21,341 nucleotides of DNA from Paracoccus sp. SCSIO 75233. Lineage in GTDB: Bacteria > Pseudomonadota > Alphaproteobacteria > Rhodobacterales > Rhodobacteraceae. Within the stretch, counting starts at the first letter, position 1; each line of letters starts with the position of its first letter. The translations under genes were made by a program, and so were the position numbers. Under the pieces are notes generated by a model that was given only the letters and a program-made list of their open reading frames with translations, was not told the DNA's origin and did not search any database. The stretch is from assembly GCF_027912675.1 (NCBI RefSeq), contig NZ_CP115766.1, positions 1 to 21,341 of the forward strand. The letters are read 5' to 3'. This document shows, one piece after another, positions 15,195 to 21,341 of this stretch.

Positions 15195-15678
15195 TTGTGA
15201 CCCTCCTTCGAGTGACGCGGGCCGGGTCTCTTCCCCTTTCCGCCGATGGGCGGGCCTTCCTTCTCTGTTGTCTGGAATGCCCATGCATTCCGGACGGCAG
15301 AGCAGGTAAGGGCAAAGCCCGTCCTGCGGCCCGGCGGGGCCGTGACAACCGGGTGGAGGACGTGAATTTGGGAGGGAACCGCGCGCATGCGCGTGGGAGG
15401 AACCGGAATTCTCGACCGGAACCGACGCCACAGGCGGCGCTTGCCGGTTTTCTCGGACCTGCCGGGATGGCAGGCGGATCAACAGGATTTGAAAACGGTC
15501 AGGGTTGGGGTGAGCGGGCGTCAGCCCGTCGATCACCTGACCTGGCTATCACTCAAAGCGAGACCGGCACACTGCCGGGATCACTGAACTCTGTCAGCTT
15601 TACAGGAGTGAACCGAGGCGAAGGGCGGCCACAATCTTTTCAAAGTCTTAGGGTATTGTTCTGGGATAGGAGTTTCAA
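15195..15678. other. 484-bp non-coding stretch with palindromes and repeats
   Basis: I find no gene here. It holds the ardC ribosome site at its left end and many dyads: GGAATGC/GCATTCC (15274-15291), CGGCCC/GGGCCG (15327-15342), the 12-bp palindrome CGCGCATGCGCG (15382-15393), CCTGCC/GGCAGG (15458-15474) and CGGGC/GCCCG (15515-15528). The 12-bp palindrome is bracketed by direct repeats GGGAGGGAACCG (15370) and GGGAGGAACCG (15395). It may be a regulatory or replication-related region; nothing fixes the role. Confidence 0.5.
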
Positions 15679-16215
15679 ATGACAGCCGATGTACTAGGGC
15701 CAGACAACGCATTTTGGATCGATGGCGAATGGCTTGGTTGGGATAGCATTATTGACCCAGAAGAAACCAAATACAGCCGCCTCGCTGAACTTGAGCGCGA
15801 GGCTGAACTACGCCTGAAGTACCCAAACGCAGATCCAACTCTGGTTCCGTACTTTCAGGACCTGCTGACGCTTGCAGAGGCCTATTTCCGCGATACTGGG
15901 CAGCACCTCAACGTCTACGGCGACATTGGTGAGCTTTTCGGTGCGATCATGTATGGAATCAAACTTCACAAGAACCATGCCCAAGGCTCCGATGGTAGAT
16001 TGGGAAACGACTTCGTTGAAATCAAAACAATCTCGCCGATCAACAGCAAAGAAAAGACCAGCGTGCGTCTCGACAGGCATTTCAATAAGTTGCTCGTCGT
16101 AAAGATTGACGATGACTTTGAAGTTTCGGGACGCCTCATAAAGCGGGCCAACTTGCCAAAAAGAGCGGGCAACAATCTCCAGCTGTCATGGGCAAACATG
16201 CCTGAAGCCAACTGA
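15679..16215 (+). CDS. Small PD-(D/E)xK nuclease-like protein
   Basis: 178-residue protein of unassigned family. GELFGAIMYGIKLHKN (84-99), then GSDG (103-106) and NDFVEIKTI (110-118), reproduce the core of many restriction-like nucleases: a helix acid (Glu85), an Asp (Asp105 or Asp111) and E-x-K (Glu114, Lys116). The N-terminal 80 residues are acidic and helical. AGGAG lies a few bases before the ATG. It stands alone in the accessory block between ardC and an unknown gene, in a position where plasmids often carry defence or DNA-processing genes. A restriction or repair nuclease role is inferred from the motif only; a non-catalytic restriction-like fold is possible. Confidence 0.6.
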   Translation: MTADVLGPDNAFWIDGEWLGWDSIIDPEETKYSRLAELEREAELRLKYPNADPTLVPYFQDLLTLAEAYFRDTGQHLNVYGDIGELFGAIMYGIKLHKNHAQGSDGRLGNDFVEIKTISPINSKEKTSVRLDRHFNKLLVVKIDDDFEVSGRLIKRANLPKRAGNNLQLSWANMPEAN

Positions 16216-16235
16216 TCTCAAACTGCTTACCTCTC

Positions 16236-16299
16236 CAATAATATACTATTGAGTGCATTGCTAATTCCGCCACACTGAGACTGTCTCTCCTTTCTCAGT
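16236..16299. promoter_or_regulatory. Two inverted repeats upstream of an unknown gene
   Basis: CAATA (16236-16240) and TATTG (16247-16251) flank an AT-rich centre. ACTGAGA (16274-16280) and TCTCAGT (16293-16299) form a perfect 7-bp dyad with a 12-base loop. The inner GAGAC/GTCTC (16277-16287) offers a competing hairpin. The second dyad ends 7 bases before the next ATG, covering where a ribosome site should be; none is visible. An operator or translational control element is possible. Confidence 0.35.
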
Positions 16300-16306
16300 T
16301 TATGCG

Positions 16307-16645
16307 ATGAACCAAACGACTGAACTCGAACTCAACGTGACCACCGAACAAGGCCTTCGGGCGCTTGCCGAGGAGGGACATACGGTCGAAGTGCTTTGCA
16401 AAGCCGATCCTGAACGCAAAGGACCAAGCTGGTACGGTCTATGGATTATGCGGACGGTCGGAAACGATGGGCCGGAGAAAATTCTTGTCACTGCCAGGAC
16501 GCGCGTGACGCAAAATGCGATAAGAGTGCGCGAGTTCAAGACTGCAACTGGAGTTATTTCGTTCCTCGTCGGCATAGGGTTCACACAGGCGAGCATTCCT
16601 ATGAAGAACGGGGAAACGACCTCTCATCGCCTCGTCAGTGACTGA
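16307..16645 (+). CDS. Hypothetical protein, 112 residues
   Basis: I do not recognise this protein. It has no signal peptide or membrane segment. The sequence alternates short strands (HTVEVLCKAD, YGLWIMRTV, KILVTARTRV) with loops, suggesting a small mixed alpha/beta fold; one cysteine is present near residue 31. There is no clear Shine-Dalgarno sequence, and a hairpin lies directly upstream. It converges with the relaxase gene and overlaps its end by 11 bases. Codon use resembles the neighbouring genes, and no overlapping frame looks better, so it is probably real. Confidence 0.55.
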   Translation: MNQTTELELNVTTEQGLRALAEEGHTVEVLCKADPERKGPSWYGLWIMRTVGNDGPEKILVTARTRVTQNAIRVREFKTATGVISFLVGIGFTQASIPMKNGETTSHRLVSD

Positions 16646-17918
16646 GACCTGGATCACGGTCGATGTCCCGATCCTTCTCGACCTCCTGATTCTTCTCTTG
16701 GTCGCGTTCGTCTTCGACTTCCAGCCGCTCACGCGGCTTGTTCAACACGTCTTTGAGCCGCTCGTTCACTGACGGCTTGCGGTCCTCGCGCCCAGTATCA
16801 CCTGCAAGCTCAGATTCGCTGTGACCGTCCAGCTTGTGAACCGCCGCCTGACCATCGCGCCCGGCGTCCTTCTCCATGATCTCTTTCAGGCGCTCCCGCG
16901 CATAATTGCGGCCTTCCGACTTGGGCGTGTCGTCCTGGTCCGGTGACCGGCCCACAACGCGCGCCAGCCGCTCCCGGAAATCCTCCGGGTTTCGGTCGCG
17001 GTCCTTCGTGGCTGCAGCCCTGAGTGCTGCCAGACCGGCAGAGACGTGGCCCTGCCCGGCCTCGCGCTCGATGCCGTAGGTCTCGCGCGCCAGTTCCAGC
17101 CGCGCGCGCATTTCGCGGAATGCGGCACGAGCCTGGCGGGCGGCATGGACCACGGCCCCTCGCTCGGTAACGGGCACATACTCCCGGCCCTGACGCTCGG
17201 CTACTGCCTTCGCGCGTCGTTCCATGGAATTGGCCGCTGGCCCCAGCTTCAGCTCGGGGTCGCGGTCCAGTTCCTCGGCTGAGAGCTGATCGCCCCGCTC
17301 CAGCGCCGCCTCGCGCTGTGCTTCGAGCGACCGGTGATCGACGCGCTCCACCTCCCCTGCCCGTTCCAGGGCGCGGTTCTGCAACTCGGCCCAGAGACCG
17401 CGCATCTGCTCGATCTCGACGCCCCCGGTCTTCGCGGAATCGAGTACGCGGGTTTTGGCGGTGAAGCCATCCGATTCCAGCTTCCGGGTGGAGGTCAGGA
17501 CATGGGCATGGTGGTTGCGCTGATCGCCCTCGCGGTGCGGCGCATGGATCGCCACATCGACAGCCACGCCGTAGCGGCTGACCAGCTCCTGGGCGAAGTC
17601 GCGGGTGATCTGAGACCGGGCCTCGGCGCTGATCTCGGAGGGCAGGGCCAGCTCCCACTCGCGGGCGGTGACGGAGTTGCGGCGGGTCTCGCTGGCCTCG
17701 ACTTCGTTCCAGAGGCGGGACCGATCCGTAGCCCAGTCCGGGGCGTCCTTCGGGGTCAGGATGAAGGTCTCTTCGATGCCCTGCTTGCGGGTGTAGTCGT
17801 GGACGCGGCCTTCACGCTGGCACTCGATGCGCTCCCCGACACGGTAGGCCGCAGCTGCCGTGGCAGAGCGCCCGGCGCTGCGTTTGATCGTCTTCACAGA
17901 GAGGTGGTAGCTCGCCAT
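16635..17918 (-). CDS. mobA: MobQ-family relaxase (MobA/MobL)
   Basis: 427-residue conjugative relaxase that nicks oriT and stays covalently bound to the 5' end of the transferred strand. The N terminus MASYHLSVKTIKRSAGRSAT leads to Tyr25 in AAAAYR, the same position as the catalytic Tyr25 of RSF1010 MobA. The metal-binding histidine motif appears as HREGDQRNHHAHVL (128-141). The domain ends near residue 230; the rest is a highly charged, Arg/Glu-rich helical tail with no helicase or primase domain visible. ATG 17918 has GGAGGG upstream and fits the family start; the frame stays open for 85 more codons upstream. It is divergent from traD/traG across the oriT region. Confidence 0.9.
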   Translation of the reverse strand: MASYHLSVKTIKRSAGRSATAAAAYRVGERIECQREGRVHDYTRKQGIEETFILTPKDAPDWATDRSRLWNEVEASETRRNSVTAREWELALPSEISAEARSQITRDFAQELVSRYGVAVDVAIHAPHREGDQRNHHAHVLTSTRKLESDGFTAKTRVLDSAKTGGVEIEQMRGLWAELQNRALERAGEVERVDHRSLEAQREAALERGDQLSAEELDRDPELKLGPAANSMERRAKAVAERQGREYVPVTERGAVVHAARQARAAFREMRARLELARETYGIEREAGQGHVSAGLAALRAAATKDRDRNPEDFRERLARVVGRSPDQDDTPKSEGRNYARERLKEIMEKDAGRDGQAAVHKLDGHSESELAGDTGREDRKPSVNERLKDVLNKPRERLEVEDERDQEKNQEVEKDRDIDRDPGLSH

Positions 17919-17966
17919 GCGCCCTCCTCTCTCAAAGGCGATAGTTGCCGCCGTGGCAGAGCGCCC
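17857..17966. repeat. 17-bp direct repeat at the relaxase start
   Basis: GCCGTGGCAGAGCGCCC occurs at 17857-17873, inside the relaxase codons for GRSATA before the catalytic tyrosine, and again at 17950-17966, 32 bp upstream of the start codon. The copies are 93 bp (31 codons) apart and in the same frame, which is open between them. It may be the trace of a small duplication or a binding site. Confidence 0.6.
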
Positions 17967-17968
17967 AA

Positions 17969-18398
17969 CTCTTGGCTCGTGACAAGAGCTGAGGTGTTGG
18001 TGCAGAGTGGGGAAGAAGCCCAACCTCTTCTGGTTCCCTTGGGAAAGGGCTTCGTCCTCCCTGTTGGGCGTAAGACGGTGGTTTTGGAGATCAGTGATCC
18101 AAGACCGCCGCAGCTTTGCGCAACCGTCTTTTCCCCGGAGGCCCGCGCCCCAAATCGCAGTGCGCGTTCGCACCGCTGGGGCTGGAGGGGAAAAGACAGC
18201 CCGTCCGAAGCGAGCCTCTGGCTCTCCGAGGCGCGGGCTTGCCAGTGATCTGCCCCCAAATCCCCAGCCTTGTGGGGGGCGGGATATGGGGACAAATCAC
18301 TGACGGTTTGCCGGGGGCAAACCCGGTTCGTGTCGGCACCATGAGGTCCGACGACACGAACCTCCCGCAAGGGAGACGCCAGCGGCAGACCGGCCCCC
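17969..18398 (+). ncRNA. Chain of back-to-back hairpins, candidate structured RNA
   Basis: Within the 761-bp non-coding gap (17919-18679) almost every base from 18018 to 18398 can be placed in hairpins laid end to end. Arms: CTCTTG/CAAGAG (17969-17988); GCCCAAC/GTTGGGC (18018-18069) enclosing CCCTT-GGGA-AAGGG; GGTGGTTTTGGA/TCCAAGACCGCC (18077-18109); GTCTTTTCCCC/GGGGAAAAGAC (18126-18197) with two nested inner stems; AGCCCG/CGGGCT (18198-18239); CAGTGAT/ATCACTG (18243-18302) around GCCCCC/GGGGGC; GGTTTGCC/GGCAAACC (18305-18323); GGTTCGTGTCG/CGACACGAACC (18325-18362); CTCCC-GCAA-GGGAG (18362-18375); CCCCA/TGGGG (18385-18397). The third stem pairs fully only as plus-strand RNA (two G-U pairs). 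Two loops are GNRA tetraloops. I cannot assign a family. Confidence 0.5.
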
Positions 18399-18479
18399 AT
18401 CGTGGGGCATCGGGCGATACGCTGACGCGACATTGCGGGACGCGATCCAACTGCCAAAGTTAGCCCTGGAGAGTTTGAG

Positions 18480-18496
18480 AGGCCGGGAGGGCCTTT
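18480..18496 (+). terminator. Short hairpin before oriT
   Basis: AGGCC (18480-18484) and GGCCT (18490-18494) pair with a 5-base loop and are followed by TT then C. It could end a transcript from the hairpin chain upstream, but the stem is short and the T-run is minimal. Confidence 0.25.
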
Positions 18497-18564
18497 CATT
18501 CCGGCGCGCATCGCGTCGGACGGAGTTCGCCATCGGCTGAGGCCCTGCCTCAAGGAGATCGCAC

Positions 18565-18611
18565 GCAAATCTCGGAACCGAAGGTGGAGAGTTTGCATAA
18601 GTGCGCCCTTG
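18565..18611 (+). other. oriT: oriT with RSF1010/Ti-like nic site
   Basis: TAAGTGCGCCCT at 18598-18609 equals the nic core of RSF1010/R1162, where MobA cuts TAAGTGCG/CCCT; the cut here would follow 18605. Directly upstream, GCAAATCTC (18565-18573) and GAGAGTTTGC (18587-18596) form an inverted repeat with one bulged base, the same hairpin-then-nic order as in RSF1010. It lies between the divergent relaxase and traD/traG genes, the expected place. With this strand nicked, traD and traG would enter the recipient first and the relaxase gene last. Confidence 0.88.
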
Positions 18612-18679
18612 TCCTTTACAGGCCTACGGGTAAGCGCTATCGCTGGTTGTGGCAAGACTAACCTTTACACCTGCCCTCT

Positions 18680-18970
18680 TTGAAGTGGATTCCCGAATTG
18701 GCCGAGACTGAGCTTGAACGCGCCGAGAAACGCTATGCCCAGGCCAAGGCCCGCCTGCAGGCTCTGAAGAACCGGGAAGCCACCAGACAGCGCAAGCTGG
18801 ATACACGGCGCAAGGTGATCCTGGGCGGGGCGCTCATGGACCTGGCGGAACGGGATTCCAATGCCGCCGCCATGCTCGACCGGCTGATCCGCAATCTGTC
18901 CCGTGAACAGGATCGCAAAGCCTTCGCAGAATGGGACGCCCCTGCCCCTACCGATGATGGCGCGTCCTGA
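18680..18970 (+). CDS. traD: Conjugal transfer protein TraD (Ti/Rhizobium type)
   Basis: 96-residue basic, helical protein. The run ELERAEKRYAQAKARLQALK, followed by NREATRQRKLDTRRKVILGG and ALMDLAERD, is the TraD pattern known from Agrobacterium and rhizobial plasmids, where traD sits between traC and traG. It is an accessory mobilization protein likely acting at or near the relaxosome; it is unrelated to the F-plasmid coupling protein of the same name. No ATG is available in the 5' part. TTG 18680 is the most likely start and lacks a clear ribosome site. A stop in frame at 18659 limits any extension. The stop shares one base with the traG ATG (TGATG). No traC is seen upstream. Confidence 0.82.
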   Translation: MKWIPELAETELERAEKRYAQAKARLQALKNREATRQRKLDTRRKVILGGALMDLAERDSNAAAMLDRLIRNLSREQDRKAFAEWDAPAPTDDGAS

Positions 18971-20646
18971 TGCGGAGCGTGATGCTCGTCTTCGGGGGGC
19001 TGTTCCGTTTCTTCGGTCGGTTGATCTTCACGCCCATCCTGTTGGGCTGGATGATCGGCGCTGTGCTGTTCGGGGCGATGCTCGGCTCCCTGGTGGCCAC
19101 GCCGTTCATCTTCGCCTTCTTCGATCAGACGCCCGGCGAAAGCGCCTGGCAATGGCTGGTCTTCGGTCCCTTCATGTTCATAGGCGCTGTCTTCGGGTTC
19201 CAGTATTGGCGAATGGCGTCCGGGGCCGATGCTTATTTCGGACTGACCGGCGACAGCCACGGCTCGGCGCGGTTTGCGAACCGCAAAGAGCTGAAGAAGC
19301 TTCAGCGGGAAGACGGCCTCCTGATCGGGCGCAATCCGCACACAGGGCGGTTGCTACACTATGACGGCCCGGCCCATCTGATCACCCTCGCCCCGACGCG
19401 GGCCGGGAAAGGTGTCGGCACGGTGATCCCGAACCTGCTGGCGGCGGAACGCTCCGTGCTGGTCATCGACCCCAAGGGCGAGAACGCGCGCATCGCAGGG
19501 AAAGCCCGGCGGCGGTTCGGGACGGTTCATGTCCTCGATCCTTTTGAGGTCAGCGGCCATCCCTCCGCCGCCTACAACCCACTCGACCGGCTGACACCGG
19601 ACAGTCTCGATCTGGGCGAGGATGCGGCCTCCCTGACAGAGGCGCTGGTGATGGACCCGCCGGGCCAGGTGACGGAAGCGCATTGGAACGAGGAAGCCAA
19701 AGCCATCCTCGGCGGGCTGATTATGTTCTGCGTCTGCCACGAAGACCGCGACCGCCGGTCCCTCGCCACCGTCCGGGAATATCTGACCCTGCCCCCGGAA
19801 AAACTCCGGGCGCTGCTGGAGCTGATGCAGGAAAGCGACGAGGCAGGCGGGCTGATCGCGCGCGCCGCCAACCGGTTCCTCGGCAAAGCAGACCGGGAAG
19901 CCGCCTCAGTCCTGTCGAACGCGCAACGCCATACGCATTTCCTGGACTCGCCCCGGATCGCAAAATGTCTGGCGCGCTCGGACTTCGCCTTCTCCGATCT
20001 GCGCCACCGGATCACTTCGGTGTTCCTGGTCCTCCCGCCCAACAGGATGGACGCCTACAGCCGCTGGCTGCGTCTTCTGGTCTCCCAGGCCCTTCAGGAC
20101 ATCGCACGGGACGCTGAACGGTCTCAGAGCGCGTCAGAGGAGGGCCGTTCTGTGCGCCTCAAGGCCTCGAACCCCACGTTAGGGCCTGCTCTCTTCCTTC
20201 TGGATGAATTTGCCGCCCTGGGCCGTCTGGAGGCCGTAGAGCGCGCCATGGGGCTGATGGCAGGCTATGGGCTGCAACTCTGGCCGATCCTGCAGGACAT
20301 GAGCCAGCTCAAGGACCTCTATGGCGACCGCGCTGGCACCTTCATTGCCAATGCCGGGGTGCAACAGGTCTTCGGGGTGAATGATTTTGAGACGGCCAAG
20401 TGGCTAAGCCAGATGATCGGCCAGGAAACTGCCGGGTTCCAGACGGACAGCTTCAAGCCCGGCGATGGCCCCAGCTTCTCGAACAACCTCACGGGCCGCG
20501 ATCTGCTGACCCCGGACGAAATCATGCAACTCCCGCCAGATCGTCAGCTCCTCCGCGTCCAGGGACAGGCCACCGCCATCGCACAAAAGCTGCGTTACTA
20601 CGCCGATCCTGAATTCGCCGGGCTGTTCACGCCCGAAGCCCGATAA
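18970..20646 (+). CDS. traG: Type IV coupling protein TraG/VirD4
   Basis: 558-residue inner-membrane ATPase that links the relaxosome to a type IV secretion channel. Two N-terminal transmembrane segments lie at about 6-50 and 61-79 with a short periplasmic loop. Walker A is APTRAGKGVGT (141-151) and Walker B is LFLLDEFAALG (408-418); DPKGEN (167-172) and QDMSQLKDLYG are further family landmarks. The protein is somewhat shorter than Ti TraG (about 640 residues), mostly at the C terminus, but the motor is complete. It is translationally coupled to traD. No mating-pair genes follow, so it must dock with a channel supplied by another plasmid. Confidence 0.92.
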   Translation: MRSVMLVFGGLFRFFGRLIFTPILLGWMIGAVLFGAMLGSLVATPFIFAFFDQTPGESAWQWLVFGPFMFIGAVFGFQYWRMASGADAYFGLTGDSHGSARFANRKELKKLQREDGLLIGRNPHTGRLLHYDGPAHLITLAPTRAGKGVGTVIPNLLAAERSVLVIDPKGENARIAGKARRRFGTVHVLDPFEVSGHPSAAYNPLDRLTPDSLDLGEDAASLTEALVMDPPGQVTEAHWNEEAKAILGGLIMFCVCHEDRDRRSLATVREYLTLPPEKLRALLELMQESDEAGGLIARAANRFLGKADREAASVLSNAQRHTHFLDSPRIAKCLARSDFAFSDLRHRITSVFLVLPPNRMDAYSRWLRLLVSQALQDIARDAERSQSASEEGRSVRLKASNPTLGPALFLLDEFAALGRLEAVERAMGLMAGYGLQLWPILQDMSQLKDLYGDRAGTFIANAGVQQVFGVNDFETAKWLSQMIGQETAGFQTDSFKPGDGPSFSNNLTGRDLLTPDEIMQLPPDRQLLRVQGQATAIAQKLRYYADPEFAGLFTPEAR

Positions 20647-20663
20647 CCTGAAAGCAATCCGCC

Positions 20664-21215
20664 ATGTCCGACACGCCTGCCTCCCCTGCCCCGCTCTCAG
20701 ACGATGATCTGCGCGAAACGCTCGATCTTCTCGCCACGGCTGTCGCCAGCATCTCTGATCGCGTGGATGATCAGACGCGGGTGCTCGACCGGGTGAACAA
20801 GACGGCGACGGAAGCCCGCTCTGCGGCCTTTGCAGCTCAAAAACAGACAGACCCGGAACACTATGGCGAGATTGTCGGCGCGACCATCGACGGCAGGATT
20901 GGCGATACCTTGGACCGCGTTGGCCAGATGGCCGGTGATCTCCTCCGGGCGTCCAACCACACCCAGGAAGTTCTCAGGAAAGCAGAGGATGCCAAGTCAG
21001 ACGCCATGCGCCAACTTTGGGAACGGGAACAAAAGCTGGATCGTTTCAAAAGCCGTTTTCCATGGTTCGGTCTGGGCGCTGTCGTTCTGGCTCTTGTGCT
21101 GACGGTGACGCTTCCTCGTTTCTTAGCCAGCAACGCTTCCATGTGCGCTGTCCTTGGTGCTTCCTGGACCACGACAACCACGGGTGTTGATGCATGCGTT
21201 TTTTACCAGCGGTGA
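20664..21215 (+). CDS. Membrane-anchored coiled-coil protein downstream of traG
   Basis: 183-residue protein I cannot name. Residues 10-130 are charged and helical with heptad-like spacing (LDLLATAVASISDRVDDQTR, then VLDRVNKTATEAR), suggesting a coiled coil. One transmembrane segment follows at about 135-154 (LGAVVLALVLTVTLP). The C-terminal 30 residues contain a TTTTT run and two cysteines (near 161 and 178) that could form a disulfide if periplasmic. It follows traG by 17 bp and is probably in the same operon, so a mobilization-accessory role at the membrane is likely but unproven. The ribosome site is weak. Confidence 0.7.
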   Translation: MSDTPASPAPLSDDDLRETLDLLATAVASISDRVDDQTRVLDRVNKTATEARSAAFAAQKQTDPEHYGEIVGATIDGRIGDTLDRVGQMAGDLLRASNHTQEVLRKAEDAKSDAMRQLWEREQKLDRFKSRFPWFGLGAVVLALVLTVTLPRFLASNASMCAVLGASWTTTTTGVDACVFYQR

Positions 21216-21341
21216 GCGGCGATGTGCTGACGGTGATCAGCTCTGCCCGAAAAGCTGGGTGTTATATTTGTGTTATAGAAGGTGTTACGAGAATCGGCTT
21301 ACAGCCAAGACACTGATACTAGTCGAAAATAATGGAGTGTT
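21216..21341. other. Terminal non-coding segment with short repeats (probable origin flank)
   Basis: There is no gene here. GTGTTATA at 21259 and 21270 and GTGTTAC at 21282 recur every 11-12 bp in an AT-rich stretch, possibly an unwinding element or extra protein sites. TCGAAAATAATGG at 21323-21335 resembles TCGAATAATGG following iteron 4 (100-110). If the molecule is circular, this segment joins the iteron array at position 1 and forms the left part of oriV. Confidence 0.5.

Noticed and set aside
15197..15682. 161-codon plus-strand frame between ardC and the nuclease gene
   Set aside because: Composition is Gly/Arg/Ser-rich with no strands or motifs, the region is full of dyads, and it overlaps the start of the better-supported 15679 gene.
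17916..17928. GCGCCCTCC near the relaxase start as a second nic site
   Set aside because: It is the complement of the relaxase ribosome site; it lacks the TAAGT part and the preceding hairpin found at 18565-18609.
17334..18248. 304-codon plus-strand frame over the relaxase start
   Set aside because: It is antisense to the conserved MobQ catalytic domain and then runs through the hairpin region; it has no family features.
17894..18655. 253-codon minus-strand frame across the oriT gap
   Set aside because: It crosses oriT and the hairpin chain, reads as low-complexity Arg/Pro/Ser, and overlaps the relaxase in another frame.

Overview
The window looks like a mobilizable plasmid, or most of one, from an alphaproteobacterium, probably Rhodobacterales (Paracoccus/Roseobacter relatives). 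The pointers are an RPA-type RepA with iterons, a small ParA plus ribbon-helix-helix partition pair, a MobQ relaxase beside Rhizobium/Ti-type traD and traG, ArdC, and a BigR/Blh sulfur cassette. No gene is cut at either end. The window opens inside an iteron block, and its last bases carry iteron-like fragments, so it may be a complete circular plasmid of about 21.3 kb opened next to its origin.

Layout. 1-2250: replication and partition (iterons, repA, parA, RHH gene, flanked by inverted operator-like repeats). 2266-5406: a type II restriction-modification arrangement, with a small XRE controller and a 554-residue putative restriction enzyme transcribed leftward, and a C5-cytosine methyltransferase transcribed rightward. 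5432-7359: a leftward two-gene unit of a serine resolvase and a Swt1-type HEPN protein with a 38-residue tandem repeat. 7375-7667: non-coding, with two perfect inverted repeats that may be the resolvase target.

7668-14151: a sulfide/persulfide island. A BigR/SqrR-type ArsR repressor is divergent from a tight seven-gene operon: two YeeE/YedE half-transporters, Blh-type persulfide dioxygenase, rhodanese, SulP anion transporter, Tat-exported multicopper oxidase and a SAM methyltransferase. The likely logic is to sense persulfide, take up or move sulfur species, oxidise persulfide to sulfite and move the anions. The copper oxidase and methyltransferase are less usual additions.

14310-16645: accessory genes: ArdC antirestriction protein, a 484-bp non-coding stretch with repeats, a small PD-(D/E)xK-like nuclease and an unrecognised 112-residue protein. 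16635-21215: mobilization. A leftward MobQ relaxase is separated from rightward traD, traG and a membrane-anchored coiled-coil gene by a 761-bp non-coding region. That region holds an RSF1010/Ti-like oriT and, separately, a chain of about ten back-to-back hairpins that reads like a structured RNA I cannot assign. No mating-pair-formation genes are present, so transfer would need a helper type IV secretion system.

The most interesting points are the hairpin chain beside oriT, the resolvase-HEPN pair, the unidentified restriction-enzyme candidate, and a persulfide operon that includes a Met-rich copper oxidase.
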